Shown here one piece after another: positions 1-8,032 of a stretch of DNA of 46,412 nucleotides. The notes beneath the pieces are model-generated. The model worked only from the letters and a program-made list of their open reading frames with translations. It searched no databases and was not told where the DNA came from. Positions within the stretch are counted from its first letter, which is position 1. Every line of letters starts with the position of its first letter. This DNA comes from Pseudomonadota bacterium (lineage in GTDB: Bacteria > Pseudomonadota > Alphaproteobacteria > Caulobacterales > Caulobacteraceae): the NCBI GenBank assembly GCA_963205005.1, contig CAUJHW010000063.1, positions 1 through 46,412 of the forward strand, in the 5' to 3' direction. Both the position numbers and the translations under genes were made by a program.

Positions 1-341
1 ACCAGGGTCCGCGTGGCGCCGAGGCCGCGCAGGTTGACCGTGGCGGTGCCGGTGGAGCCGTTCGAGATCGAACCGCCCTGGGCCGCGAAGGCCTGCGGGA
101 GCGAGTTCAGCATGTCTTCGACGCGGGTCACGCCCTGGGCGCGCAGTTCCTGAGCGCCGATGGCGGTCACGGGGCTGACGCTCTCGAGGTTGGGCGACGG
201 GATGCGCGTCCCGGTGACCACAACTTCGGAGACTTCCTCAGCGCCGCTTTGGGCCAGCGCCGGCGTCGAAACGCCGAGCAGGGCCGCGCCGCAAATCATA
301 GAAGACGCCAGAAGGCGTTCCCGCATGGATTTGAATTTCAC
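1..341 (-). CDS. TonB-dependent receptor, N-terminal part (3' end outside window)
   Basis: Only the first ~113 codons are present. The gene begins at a GTG (341-339) placed 9 nt after a strong GGAGG, which is better supported than the in-frame ATG at 326. The translation opens with a signal peptide (KFKSMRERLLASSMICG, then a hydrophobic core ending STPALAQS). It continues with a TonB-box-like stretch (EEVSEVVVTGTRIPSPN) and the start of the plug domain (LRAQGVTRVEDMLNSLPQAF, VNLRGLGATRTL). These are family hallmarks of outer-membrane active transporters energised by TonB-ExbBD. The 'VVVTGTRIPSPNLESVSPVT' form resembles the receptor subtype common in Caulobacterales and sphingomonads. The substrate cannot be told because the barrel lies outside the window. 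The gene is divergent from the small exported protein at 675. Confidence 0.88.
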   Translation of the reverse strand, partial: MKFKSMRERLLASSMICGAALLGVSTPALAQSGAEEVSEVVVTGTRIPSPNLESVSPVTAIGAQELRAQGVTRVEDMLNSLPQAFAAQGGSISNGSTGTATVNLRGLGATRTL

Positions 342-674
342 GGTCTAGATCCTCCAGCGGTCCTGCCTCACAGGGCGGCCGCTCCCCACAAAAAGGTATC
401 GGTCCCAGAAACGGTCGGTTTCCGGTTAGGCTGGAGTTACGAGGGACGGCGTTCGGCGGTCAACGAACATTAGCCTTCCGCAATGTTTCGGGCGCCCACC
501 TGTCGCATTCTGGTCACAGATTGCCGCACTTCACCCCAAATCAGGCAAGGTTTCGTCAAGGATTGTGAATGGATGCGCGGGGTTTTCTCGGGATGACGGG
601 GAGAATTTGCCCCCGTTGCGCACGTTGGGCCCACGACGCTTAATGCCCGACGACCCGCATCCCGAGGACCTGAG
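342..674. other. Intergenic region between divergent genes, no gene seen
   Basis: This 333-nt stretch separates the receptor gene on the minus strand from the exported protein on the plus strand and must carry both promoters. It is visibly less GC-rich than the genes around it. The GGAGG at 351-355 serves the GTG start of the receptor and GAGGA near 664 serves the gene at 675. I saw no small ORF with a credible start, no RNA gene and no riboswitch-like structure. Confidence 0.6.
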
Positions 675-1208
675 ATGATTCTGAAGCGCAGCTTTTCCGT
701 GCTCGCCGCCATCCTGGCGCTGTCCGCCTCGGGCGCCGCGAACGCCCAGGCCAGGGGCGAAGGCCGGGCGGCGCTGGTCCAGAAGCTGGCGGACTGCCGC
801 AAGCTCACCGACAATACCGTGCGCCTGGCCTGTTATGACCAGACCGCCGAGGCCCTCGACCAGGCCGAGGCCAAGGGCGACATCGTGGTGGTCGACCGCG
901 AACAGGCCCGCAAGGTCCGCCGCCAGGCGTTCGGCTTCTCGCTGCCCTCCATCACGCTGTTCGAGAAGGGCGAGACCCAGGAGGCCCTGGAGAACGTCGC
1001 CGACACGGTCACGACCGCCCGGCAGAACAGCATGGGCCAATGGGTGATCGAGCTGAAGGACGGCGGCACCTGGGCGCAGATCGACGCCAGCGAGCTGTTC
1101 AAGACACCGAAGGCCGGCATGACCGCGAAGATCCGCAAGGCCTCAATGGGCAGCTTCCTGATGACCATCGACAACCAGCGCGCCTTCCGCGCCCGCCGGG
1201 TGGAATAG
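675..1208 (+). CDS. Small exported protein of unknown function (177 aa)
   Basis: The protein starts with a clear signal peptide (MILKRSFSVLAAILALSASG, cleavage after AANA or AQA), so the mature form is periplasmic. Residues about 38-55 carry a paired-cysteine motif, ADCRKLTDNTVRLACYDQ, which is recurrent in proteobacterial exported proteins, including type VI-associated ones; the two cysteines probably form a disulfide. A central basic/acidic stretch is followed by a C-terminal beta-rich half (WVIELKDGGTWAQ, MTAKIRKASMGSFLMTID) that looks like a small beta-barrel. No enzyme motif is visible and I do not assign a function. Its stop TAG is directly followed by the stop of the convergent hydroxylase gene, with no spacer. 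Confidence 0.8.
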   Translation: MILKRSFSVLAAILALSASGAANAQARGEGRAALVQKLADCRKLTDNTVRLACYDQTAEALDQAEAKGDIVVVDREQARKVRRQAFGFSLPSITLFEKGETQEALENVADTVTTARQNSMGQWVIELKDGGTWAQIDASELFKTPKAGMTAKIRKASMGSFLMTIDNQRAFRARRVE

Positions 1209-2384
1209 TCAGCCGGCCCAGAAGGCGTTCCGCGCCGCCATCAGGGCGTTGATCCGGTCCCGTTCCCCGGGCTCCAGGAACGGATTCCACACGTCGAAGA
1301 TCAGGATGACCCGCAGTGCGTCGGCGTCGTTCCAGGCCTCGTGCTCGATGGTGTCGTCGAACACCCAGGCCTCGCCCATCTTCCAGGACCGGGTCTCGCT
1401 GCCGACCCGGAAGAAGGCCGGGCCCGGCAGGACAAGGGGCAGGTGGCAGAGAAGCCGCACATTGGTCGAGCCGGTGTGCGGCGGAATCCGCGTGCGGGCG
1501 TCCAGCGCCGAGAACATCGCCGTGGGCGCAAAGCCCGGCTGGTCGGCCATGGGCAGGCGCGACAGCAGCGCCGCGGTCTGCGGGCAGGCGTCGCACACCG
1601 CGTCCTGGCGCGTACCGTCCTTCCACAGGAACAGCGAGCTCCAGCGCGGGGAGTTGTTCAGCTCTCCCCACTGGTTGACCGGCACATCCGGCGGATAGGA
1701 AATGTAGGGCGCGAAGGCGTCCATCCGCGTGGCCAGGGCGTTGGTGAGTTCCGCCTGGATCACCGGCGTCGCGGCCTCCAGCTCCGGCAGCCACGGGAAC
1801 ATCTCGCGCGGGAAGAAGGGCACGGCCGGCAGGCGCGGATAGTGCAGCAGCAGGGGCTCGTGATGGTAGACCTTGCGGACCCCGGCATAGACGCCGATGG
1901 CCTCTTCCAGCCGCTTCTGCGCCAGTTCCCCGCCGGCCGCTTCCAGCGGTCCGACCTGTTCGGCCAGGAAGGCGGCCATGGCCCGGCGGGTGTTGTCCAC
2001 CACCTCCCGCGCCCGGGCCAGCGGTGGCCGCAGGGGTGGCGGAAGGTCAGCTTCGGCCGGGGCGAGCTTCAGCGCATTCTCGTAGACACGCGCAGCGACC
2101 CGTTCGCCCGAAAGCTTTTCCACCACCGCGCCCTTCGAGAGCAGGGCCAGGAAGTTGTAGGGGTCAAGCGACAGCGCCTCGTCCAGCGCCGCCAGCGCCG
2201 ACGGCAGGGCGCCGCTCATCCGGTGGACCAGCGCCTTCTGCATCTTCACGTGCGGATCGTAGGGCGCCAGCGCCTCGGCTTGGGACAGACAGGTCAGCGC
2301 CTGGGCGAAGTCGCGGCCACGCATCGCATTTGCGGCGTCGGCCAGCAGCTGTTCGGGCGTTATCGGCGGGCCGTCGGCGACCAT
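1209..2384 (-). CDS. TPR / aspartyl-asparaginyl beta-hydroxylase family protein
   Basis: The 391-aa product has an N-terminal TPR-like helical part (about residues 10-110; paired helices such as FAQALTCLSQAEALAP and LPSALAALDEALSLDP) and a C-terminal 2-oxoglutarate/Fe(II) oxygenase domain. The probable iron ligands are His303 (IPPHTGSTN) and His348 (IEHEAWN), and Arg358 (ALRVILIF) fits the 2-oxoglutarate-binding arginine. These are signatures of the aspartyl/asparaginyl beta-hydroxylase family, which hydroxylates Asp/Asn side chains in proteins. No signal peptide is seen, so it should be cytoplasmic. The ATG at 2384 shares one base with the stop of the upstream permease gene (TGATG), giving translational coupling. 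A longer open frame runs upstream through the permease gene but is a shadow. The target protein is unknown. Confidence 0.85.
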   Translation of the reverse strand: MVADGPPITPEQLLADAANAMRGRDFAQALTCLSQAEALAPYDPHVKMQKALVHRMSGALPSALAALDEALSLDPYNFLALLSKGAVVEKLSGERVAARVYENALKLAPAEADLPPPLRPPLARAREVVDNTRRAMAAFLAEQVGPLEAAGGELAQKRLEEAIGVYAGVRKVYHHEPLLLHYPRLPAVPFFPREMFPWLPELEAATPVIQAELTNALATRMDAFAPYISYPPDVPVNQWGELNNSPRWSSLFLWKDGTRQDAVCDACPQTAALLSRLPMADQPGFAPTAMFSALDARTRIPPHTGSTNVRLLCHLPLVLPGPAFFRVGSETRSWKMGEAWVFDDTIEHEAWNDADALRVILIFDVWNPFLEPGERDRINALMAARNAFWAG

Positions 2385-3280
2385 CACCTGTCCTTCGGAT
2401 CGATGGCGTCTCTTAGCCCATCGCCGATGAAGTTGAAGCACATCAGCGTCGCCACCATCACCAGCGACGGGAAGATCAACAGCCAGGGGGCCAGTTCCAT
2501 GTCCGAGGCCCCGCCCGCGATCAGCGCTCCCAGCGACGCCATCGGCGGCTGCACGCCCAGGCCCAGGAAACTGAGGAAGCTCTCCGCCAGGATCACCGCC
2601 GGAATGGTCAGCGTCACATAGACCACCACCGGTCCCAGCAGGTTGGGAACGATGTGCCGGGCGATGATCGCGCCGCGTCCGAGCCCGGAAGCCCGGGCGG
2701 CCTCGACGAATTCCTTGTTCTTGAGCGTCAGGGTCTGGCCGCGGACGATCCGGCTCATGGTCAGCCACTCTACCGCCCCGATGGCCACGAAGATCAGCAC
2801 GATGTTCGAGCCGAAGGTGACCATCAGCAGGATGACGAAGAAGATGAACGGCAGCGAATAGAGCACGTCGACGAAGCGCATCATCGCCTCGTCCAGCTTG
2901 CCGCCGACGTAGCCCGCCACCGCGCCCCAGGCGACGCCGATCACCAGCGAGACGAAGGTGGCCACGAACCCGATCGCCAGCGACACGCGCAGGCCCACCA
3001 GCAGGCGGGTCAGAAGATCGCGCCCCAGCGCGTCCGAACCCATCAGGTGGCCCTGCGCCAGCGGCGGCAGCCAGACGTCGGCCTTGTCGACCTGGTCGTA
3101 GGCGAACGGGCTGAGCCAGGGGCCAACGATGGCCGCCAGCACCAGCAGGCCCAGCACCACCATGCCGGTGACCGCGGCCCTGTTGCGGAACAGCCGGCGG
3201 CGGGCGTCCTCCCACAGGCTGCGGCCCCGCACGGAGACGGCGCGGTTCAGGGTATCGGCGCGTTCACTGGCCAGGATCAT
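2384..3280 (-). CDS. ABC transporter permease, OppC/DppC type
   Basis: The 298-aa integral membrane protein has the OppC-type N-terminal segment (RRLFRNRAAVTGMVVLGLLVL), a periplasmic loop (LMGSDALGRDLLTRLL, the classic 'GTDxxGRDxxSRLL' signature) and the EAA cytoplasmic loop (EAARASGLGRGAIIARHIVPN) that docks the ATPase. At least five hydrophobic segments are visible. The family forms heterodimers with OppB/DppB to import peptides, nickel or similar solutes. The start overlaps the stop of the upstream oppB-like gene by 4 nt (ATGA at 3277-3280). No solute-binding protein or ATPase gene is in the same operon, so the substrate is unknown and the ATPases must come from elsewhere. Confidence 0.93.
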   Translation of the reverse strand: MILASERADTLNRAVSVRGRSLWEDARRRLFRNRAAVTGMVVLGLLVLAAIVGPWLSPFAYDQVDKADVWLPPLAQGHLMGSDALGRDLLTRLLVGLRVSLAIGFVATFVSLVIGVAWGAVAGYVGGKLDEAMMRFVDVLYSLPFIFFVILLMVTFGSNIVLIFVAIGAVEWLTMSRIVRGQTLTLKNKEFVEAARASGLGRGAIIARHIVPNLLGPVVVYVTLTIPAVILAESFLSFLGLGVQPPMASLGALIAGGASDMELAPWLLIFPSLVMVATLMCFNFIGDGLRDAIDPKDR

Positions 3281-4200
3281 GCGAGCCGCACCCGGGGATC
3301 GAGGACCGCGTAGAGCAGGTCTGCCACCAGGTTCAGCACCAGGATCAGGCCCGCGTAGAAGATCACCATGCCCATGACGACGGTGTAGTCGCGCTGCAGG
3401 GCGCTGATCACGAAGAACTTGCCCAGGCCCGGAAGATTGAAAATCCGCTCCACAACCAGCGAGCCGGTGATCAGGCCCGCGCAGGCAGGGCCCAGATAGC
3501 TGACCAGGGGCAGGATGGCGGCGCGGAGCGCATGCTTGCGCACGATCAGCCCCTCCGGCAGCCCCTTGGCCCGGGCCGTGCGGACATAGTTGGAATGCAG
3601 CACCTCGATCATCCCGGCCCGGGTCAGCCGGGAGATGATGGCGATCTGCGGCAGGGCCAGCACCACGATCGGCAGGATGAGGTTGGGCAGCGCGCCATCG
3701 TTCCAGCCGGCGGTCGGCAGCCAGCCCAGCTTCGAGGCGATTCCAAGAACCAGCAGCGGTGCGGTCACAAAGGTGGGGATGCAGACGCCAAGGATGGCCA
3801 CGGTCATCACCGCGTTATCGGTGAACCGGTTCTGCCGCAGAGCCGCCAGCACGCCGAGGCTCACTCCGATCACCGAGGCGATGGCGATAGCCAGCACGCC
3901 GAGGGTCAAAGAGGGCCGGTAGTTCTCCTTGAGGATGTCGAGCACGGTCTTGTCGCGGTACTTCAGCGAGGGCCCGAGGTCGCCCTGGGCGGCGCGCACC
4001 AGATAGTCGACGTACTGCTGGCCGACCGGCTTGTTCATCCCGTACTGCGCCAGGACGTTGGCCTCGATCTCGGGCAGCAGCTTGCGGTCGCCGTCGAACG
4101 GACTGCCGGGCGCCGCGCGCATCATGAAGAAGGCGGCGGTTATCACCAGGAAGAGCGTGGGGATCGCCACCAGCAGGCGCCGGCCGATGTATCGCAGCAT
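3277..4200 (-). CDS. ABC transporter permease, OppB/DppB type
   Basis: I start the gene at the ATG at 4200, giving MLRYIGRRLLVAIPTLFLV, the standard OppB opening; an in-frame ATG 60 nt upstream adds residues not found in the family. The 307-aa protein has the first TM followed by the periplasmic loop (PGSPFDGDRKL, QYGMNKPVGQQYVDYL, GDLGPSLKY), then the core TMs and the EAA loop (RTARAKGLPEGLIVRKHALR). It would pair with the OppC-type permease that follows with a 4-nt overlap. It is the first gene of a three-gene operon ending in the beta-hydroxylase gene. Upstream, 111 nt separate it from the divergent gene at 4312, and this gap should hold the promoter. No strong Shine-Dalgarno sequence is evident. 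Confidence 0.92.
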   Translation of the reverse strand: MLRYIGRRLLVAIPTLFLVITAAFFMMRAAPGSPFDGDRKLLPEIEANVLAQYGMNKPVGQQYVDYLVRAAQGDLGPSLKYRDKTVLDILKENYRPSLTLGVLAIAIASVIGVSLGVLAALRQNRFTDNAVMTVAILGVCIPTFVTAPLLVLGIASKLGWLPTAGWNDGALPNLILPIVVLALPQIAIISRLTRAGMIEVLHSNYVRTARAKGLPEGLIVRKHALRAAILPLVSYLGPACAGLITGSLVVERIFNLPGLGKFFVISALQRDYTVVMGMVIFYAGLILVLNLVADLLYAVLDPRVRLA

Positions 4201-4311
4201 GGGGGCCAGAGAGCCTTGAATCCTCGGCCCTGTGAAGGCGGGGCGTTGCGAAAGTTCCACCCACCCCCGATGATGTCAACGAAGGGCCCGCCAACTGCAG
4301 CATTGAGTATC

Positions 4312-4722
4312 ATGAGCGACTTCAGACGCGTCACCGACGACTTCTCGACCGCCCCCCAGATCAGCCTGTCTGACGTGGCCCAGGCCGCCCGCCTGGGATT
4401 CAGGACCCTGATAAGCAATCGCCCGGACGGCGAGGAACCCGGCCAGCCCACGGGCGCCGAAGTGGCGGCGGCTGCGGCGGCCGCGGGCCTGGCCTTCCAT
4501 CACATCCCGGTGCGCGGGTCGCCGACCCCGGAGCAGGTCGAGGAGACCCGGCTGGTCCTGCAGGACGCCGAGGCGCCGGTGCTGGCCTTCTGCCGCTCGG
4601 GCACGCGCTCGATCGTCACCTGGTCCCTGTGCCAGGCCCTGTCCGGCGCCAGGGAACGCGGCGAACTCGTCAGCCTGGGCCGCGAGGCCGGCTACGACCT
4701 TTCGGGAGTGCTCGGCGCATGA
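4312..4722 (+). CDS. TIGR01244 / DUF442 phosphatase-like (beta-lactamase hydrolase-like) protein
   Basis: The 136-aa protein begins MSDFRRVTDDFSTAPQ and contains FRTLISNRPDGEEPGQP and the cysteine loop FCRSGTRS (C-x5-R). These are diagnostic of the TIGR01244/DUF442 group of dual-specificity-phosphatase-like domains that occurs alone or fused to persulfide-handling metallo-beta-lactamase domains. The cysteine and arginine needed for a phosphatase or sulfurtransferase-like reaction are present. The ATG at 4312 fits the family N-terminus better than the ATG pair at 4270/4273, though no strong ribosome site precedes either. The stop overlaps the start of the metallo-hydrolase gene by 4 nt (ATGA), so the two are co-translated. 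The physiological substrate is unknown. Confidence 0.85.
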   Translation: MSDFRRVTDDFSTAPQISLSDVAQAARLGFRTLISNRPDGEEPGQPTGAEVAAAAAAAGLAFHHIPVRGSPTPEQVEETRLVLQDAEAPVLAFCRSGTRSIVTWSLCQALSGARERGELVSLGREAGYDLSGVLGA

Positions 4723-5618
4723 TCCCCTATGTCCGCGACATCGAGATCGAATACGGCCGCTGCGACGAGCTCACCCCGCTGATCCGGCGGGTGACGGCCA
4801 ACAATCCCGGCCCGTTCACCTTCAAGGGCACAGGAACCTACATCGTCGGTCGTGGCGAAGTGGCGGTGATCGACCCCGGCCCGGACGATCCGGCCCACCT
4901 GGAAGCGATCCTGGCCGCGGTGGCTGGCGAGCGGGTCACCCACATCCTGATCACCCATCACCACTCCGACCACTCGCCGCTCGCGGGCGCGCTGAAGGCG
5001 GCCACCGGGGCCACGATCTACGGCTGCGCGGTGGCGGGCCATGAGGTCGAGGACACCGGAGAGGTGAAGATGGAGGCCGGGCACGACCACGACTTCGCCC
5101 CCGACGTCAGCCTCTGCGGCGGCGGTCCGGTTTCGGGTCCGGGCTGGACCATGGAGGCGATCCCGACACCCGGGCACACCTCCAACCATCTCTGTTACGC
5201 GCTGAAGGAGGAGAACGCCCTGTTCTCCGGCGACCACATCATGGGCTGGTCGACCACGGTGATCACCCCGCCTGACGGCGACATGAGCGACTACATGGAG
5301 AGCCTCGCGACCATCCGGGCGCGTGGGTTTGAAACCCTGTGGCCCACGCATGGCCCGCCGATCCGCGAGGTCGACGCCTTCATCGCCGCCTATGCCGAAC
5401 ACCGGCAGGAGCGCGTGGACCAGATCCTGCGCGCGCTGGAGACCGGTCCCGGCCGGATCCGCGACCTCGTCCCCCGCCTTTACGCCGACGTGGACCCGCG
5501 CCTGCACCCGGCGGCGGCGCGATCCATGCTGGCGGCGATCCTCCATCTGGCGAAGCAGGGCCGGATCACCACCGATGGCGCGGCGGGTCCGGACAGCGAA
5601 TACCGGCTGGCCCGCTAG
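4719..5618 (+). CDS. Metallo-beta-lactamase-fold hydrolase, LACTB2-like
   Basis: The 299-aa protein has the zinc motif HHHSDH (about residues 84-89), the downstream PGHTSNH and SGDHIMGWST segments and a distal THGPPI histidine, i.e. a full dinuclear metal site. The N-terminal NNPGPFTFKGTGTYIVG and a C-terminal winged-helix-like tail (GRIRDLVPRLYADVDPRLHPAAARSM) match the LACTB2/GloB2-type subgroup, where the tail contributes to nucleic-acid or other substrate binding. Some members act as endoribonucleases, so a thioesterase or an RNase role are both possible. The gene is coupled to the phosphatase-like gene upstream. Its stop shares CTAG with the stop of the convergent MocR gene. Confidence 0.9.
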   Translation: MIPYVRDIEIEYGRCDELTPLIRRVTANNPGPFTFKGTGTYIVGRGEVAVIDPGPDDPAHLEAILAAVAGERVTHILITHHHSDHSPLAGALKAATGATIYGCAVAGHEVEDTGEVKMEAGHDHDFAPDVSLCGGGPVSGPGWTMEAIPTPGHTSNHLCYALKEENALFSGDHIMGWSTTVITPPDGDMSDYMESLATIRARGFETLWPTHGPPIREVDAFIAAYAEHRQERVDQILRALETGPGRIRDLVPRLYADVDPRLHPAAARSMLAAILHLAKQGRITTDGAAGPDSEYRLAR

Positions 5619-7000
5619 ACGATCATGCGGGGCGCCGGAGCCGCCTCGCGCAGGAGACCCGCGACGCCCTCGAGCGCGTCGCGCAGGATAGCCCGTTTCG
5701 CGGGCCCGCCCAGGGATATGCGCAACCCGTTCGCATGATCGGGACCGGCAGCGAACGCGTCGGCGGTCACGAGGGCCAGATGTCGCTCCTGGGCCAGACG
5801 GTGGACCCGGTCAGGTGACCAGCCCGGCGGAAGGGCGAGCCACACGTGGATGCCTTCCGGCGCGCCGCGGGCCTGCGGCAGGACCTCGGCGGCGATGGCG
5901 CGGCGGGCGCGGGCTTCCTTGCGAACGCCGGCCAGCATTCGCTCGGCGACGCCCTCACGGATCCAGGACGCCGCGACGGCGGCCATCAGGGGCGCCGGCA
6001 TAAGGCCGATCGCGCGCAGGCACTCCGTGGTCCGCGCCTCCATGTCGCGGGGCGGCAACAGGAACGCGATGCGCAGGCCGGGCGAGAGGGTCTTCGACAG
6101 CGTCGCGAGATGAAAGGCCCGGTCGGGCGCGAGCGTCGCCATCGCCGGGATCGGGGGATCGAACAGGCGGCTGTAGGGATCATCCTCGATCAGCCACACA
6201 CCGTTGGCGGCGGTGGCCTCGACGATCTCCCGCCGTCGCGCCAGGTCCATGGTGACGGCCGTCGGGTTCTGGGTCGATGGCGTCAGGTACACCGCCGTCG
6301 GCCGTTCGCGGGCGCAGATCCGCGCCAGGGCCTGAGGGTCCATGCCCCGGTCGTCAGCCGGGCAGACGATGAGCCGCATGCCCAGCCTGCGCGCCACGGA
6401 GAGGATGCCCGGGTAGACCAGCGGCTCGACCACCAGCCCCTCGCCCCGTTCGTCGGTCACGGTCGCGAGGATCGCGGCCAAGCCGGTCTGCGCGCCGGGG
6501 GCGACCAGCAGGCGCTCGGGCGCCACCTCGCCCAGCGTAGGCGCCAGCCAGGCTGCCCCCGCCGTTCTCTGGCCCAGGGTTCCGCCGGCCGGATGATAGG
6601 CCATGAGGGTGGAGACGTCGGTGCGCCCGAGGATCTGGGTCACGGTCTCCTGCAGCATCACGCCAAGGGACGGGCCCTGGGGCGGTGGAGGCAGGTTCAT
6701 GCTGAGGTCCACGGCGCCCGCCTCATCTTCCGCGGCGCCGGCCCGGACAAAGGTGCCGCGCCCCACCGAACCTTCGAGAAGGCCGCGCGCCCGGGCGGCG
6801 GCGTAGGCGCGGGTGACCGTCGTCAGGTCGACGCCCAGCAGCTGTGCGACCGTCCGCTGCGGCGGCAACTGATCCCCGCCCTGGAGCTCGCCCTCGCGGA
6901 TTGCGGCTTCCAGGGCCTGGACCAGCGTCCGGGACAGGGGCTGGCCGCCACGCGCGGCGCGCTTCAGCCAGCGCGCGGATGGATGCTCGATGCCAGACAT
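5615..7000 (-). CDS. MocR/PdxR-type transcription regulator (GntR wHTH fused to PLP aminotransferase fold)
   Basis: The N-terminal 75 residues form a GntR winged helix (LSRTLVQALEAAIREG, GDQLPPQRTVAQLLGVDLTTVTRAYAAARARGLL, GRGTFVRAG). The remaining ~380 residues are a fold-type-I aminotransferase domain with the PLP lysine in HLATLSKTLSPGLRIAF, the YLTPSTQNPTAVTM segment and the DDPYSRLF loop. Such MocR proteins sense PLP or an amino compound and control a neighbouring gene. The start at 7000 (MSGIEHPSARWLKRAARGG) follows a G-rich ribosome site (AGGGGGGGAATCA). An upstream extension is unlikely because it would read through the promoter region. The divergent target is most likely the DUF983 gene 76 nt away. 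The effector is unknown. Confidence 0.9.
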   Translation of the reverse strand: MSGIEHPSARWLKRAARGGQPLSRTLVQALEAAIREGELQGGDQLPPQRTVAQLLGVDLTTVTRAYAAARARGLLEGSVGRGTFVRAGAAEDEAGAVDLSMNLPPPPQGPSLGVMLQETVTQILGRTDVSTLMAYHPAGGTLGQRTAGAAWLAPTLGEVAPERLLVAPGAQTGLAAILATVTDERGEGLVVEPLVYPGILSVARRLGMRLIVCPADDRGMDPQALARICARERPTAVYLTPSTQNPTAVTMDLARRREIVEATAANGVWLIEDDPYSRLFDPPIPAMATLAPDRAFHLATLSKTLSPGLRIAFLLPPRDMEARTTECLRAIGLMPAPLMAAVAASWIREGVAERMLAGVRKEARARRAIAAEVLPQARGAPEGIHVWLALPPGWSPDRVHRLAQERHLALVTADAFAAGPDHANGLRISLGGPAKRAILRDALEGVAGLLREAAPAPRMIV

Positions 7001-7020
7001 TGATTCCCCCCCCTGAAACG

Positions 7021-7066
7021 CATACATTATGAATTGATTGTATGCGATCTCGACGCTTATTGTATG
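7021..7066. promoter_or_regulatory. Candidate MocR operator: ATTGTATG direct repeats
   Basis: The short divergent region holds two identical octamers ATTGTATG at 7037-7044 and 7059-7066, exactly 22 bp apart, i.e. two helical turns on the same face. A related inverted copy, CATACAT, lies at 7021-7027. The area is strikingly AT-rich against its surroundings. Paired direct repeats close to the regulator's own start are typical of MocR-family operators, so I infer that the protein encoded at 5615-7000 binds here. Confidence 0.55.
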
Positions 7067-7076
7067 GACACCGCCC

Positions 7077-7517
7077 ATGCCTGTCGCCGAACTCCGCGCG
7101 CCGAGCACCATCCGCGCCGGTCTACGCTGTCGCTGCCCGCGATGTGGGGAGGGAAAACTGTTCCGGAGCTTCCTGAAGATCGCCGAGCGGTGCGACCGCT
7201 GCGGACTCGACTACAGCTTCGCCGACCCGGCGGACGGTCCGGCCTTCTTCGTGATGAGCGGCGTGGGGATTCTCGTGACAGCGGTCTGGGCCTGGGCCGC
7301 GTTTGAATTCCGCCCGCCGATCTGGGTGCAGTTCGTCACGGTCTTCCCCGCCATGATCGGGGGGTGCCTCGCCTGCCTGCAACCCATGAAGGCCTGGCTT
7401 GTGGCCGAGCAGTATGTCCACAAGGCCGGGGAAGGCCACTGGGCCAGCACCGGCAGCCATGGCGAGGGCGGCTTCACCTATGACCGCCGGGGCGTCTCCG
7501 ACCGCAGGGCTGACTAG
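7077..7517 (+). CDS. DUF983 family membrane protein
   Basis: The 146-aa protein has the DUF983 signature: an N-terminal zinc-ribbon-like pair of CxxC motifs (RCRCPRCGEGKLFRSFLKIAERCDRCGLDYSF) followed by GPAFFVMSGVG and two transmembrane helices (about residues 60-80 and 90-112). In many alphaproteobacteria DUF983 genes sit near cytochrome oxidase genes, but no such genes are here and the molecular role is unknown. The ATG at 7077 is the first one that gives the family N-terminus; no clear ribosome site precedes it and the mRNA leader would be short. The gene is divergent from the MocR regulator and probably its target. Its stop shares CTAG with the convergent GNAT gene. Confidence 0.85.
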   Translation: MPVAELRAPSTIRAGLRCRCPRCGEGKLFRSFLKIAERCDRCGLDYSFADPADGPAFFVMSGVGILVTAVWAWAAFEFRPPIWVQFVTVFPAMIGGCLACLQPMKAWLVAEQYVHKAGEGHWASTGSHGEGGFTYDRRGVSDRRAD

Positions 7518-8032
7518 AGCGCCTTCTCCAGCATCTCGAAATAGAGGTCGTCGCGGGTCGGCGTGCCGAATCGCGGGTCATCGTAGGGGAACCGCTGTGT
7601 CTCGCCGGTGAGTTCATAGCCGCGGCGCTGATACCAGGCCATCAGCTCCGCACGCTGGTGGATCACCGACATGCGGATGCGGCGCGCGCCGTGGCCGCGG
7701 GCATAGACCTCGGCCGCCTCGAGCACCTGCCGGCCGAGCCCCGCGTCCTGCCGGTCGGGACTGACCGACAGCATCGCCAGGTACCAGACGCCGGTGTCCG
7801 AGGAATCCAGCCGCACATGGCCCAGATGCGTTCCCGCCTCGTCTCGCGCGATCAGCAGGTGCGCGCCGGGCGAGGCGAGATCGTCCCGCAGCAGCGCCTC
7901 GTCGATCCGCTGCCCGCCCACAAGCGATTCCACCTTCCAGCCGGTCTGCCCGGCCGGTTCGCGATAGGCGCGGTTGGTGAGGGCGATGACCGAGGGAAAG
8001 TCGGCCTCGCTGGCAGGCTGCAGGCGGATCAC
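7514..8032 (-). CDS. GNAT family N-acetyltransferase
   Basis: The 172-aa protein begins MIRLQPASEADFPSVIALTNRAYR, a normal GNAT N-terminus. It has beta-4/motif A (VWYLAMLSVSPDRQDAGLGRQVLEAAE) with the acetyl-CoA pyrophosphate-binding loop QDAGLG, and motif B (LMAWYQRRGYELTGE). It is a full-length single-domain acetyltransferase that uses acetyl-CoA; the acceptor is not predictable. The stop codon overlaps that of the DUF983 gene, and the start overlaps the stop of the alpha/beta hydrolase gene by 4 nt (8029-8032, ATGA), so it is co-expressed with the hydrolase and the acyl-CoA synthetase upstream. Confidence 0.9.
   Translation of the reverse strand: MIRLQPASEADFPSVIALTNRAYREPAGQTGWKVESLVGGQRIDEALLRDDLASPGAHLLIARDEAGTHLGHVRLDSSDTGVWYLAMLSVSPDRQDAGLGRQVLEAAEVYARGHGARRIRMSVIHQRAELMAWYQRRGYELTGETQRFPYDDPRFGTPTRDDLYFEMLEKAL

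Noticed and set aside
1209..3215. A 668-codon frame that appears to fuse the hydroxylase to an Arg/Gly-rich N-terminus
   Set aside because: The upstream part is the OppC-type permease gene in another frame. The true start is the ATG at 2384, overlapping the permease stop.
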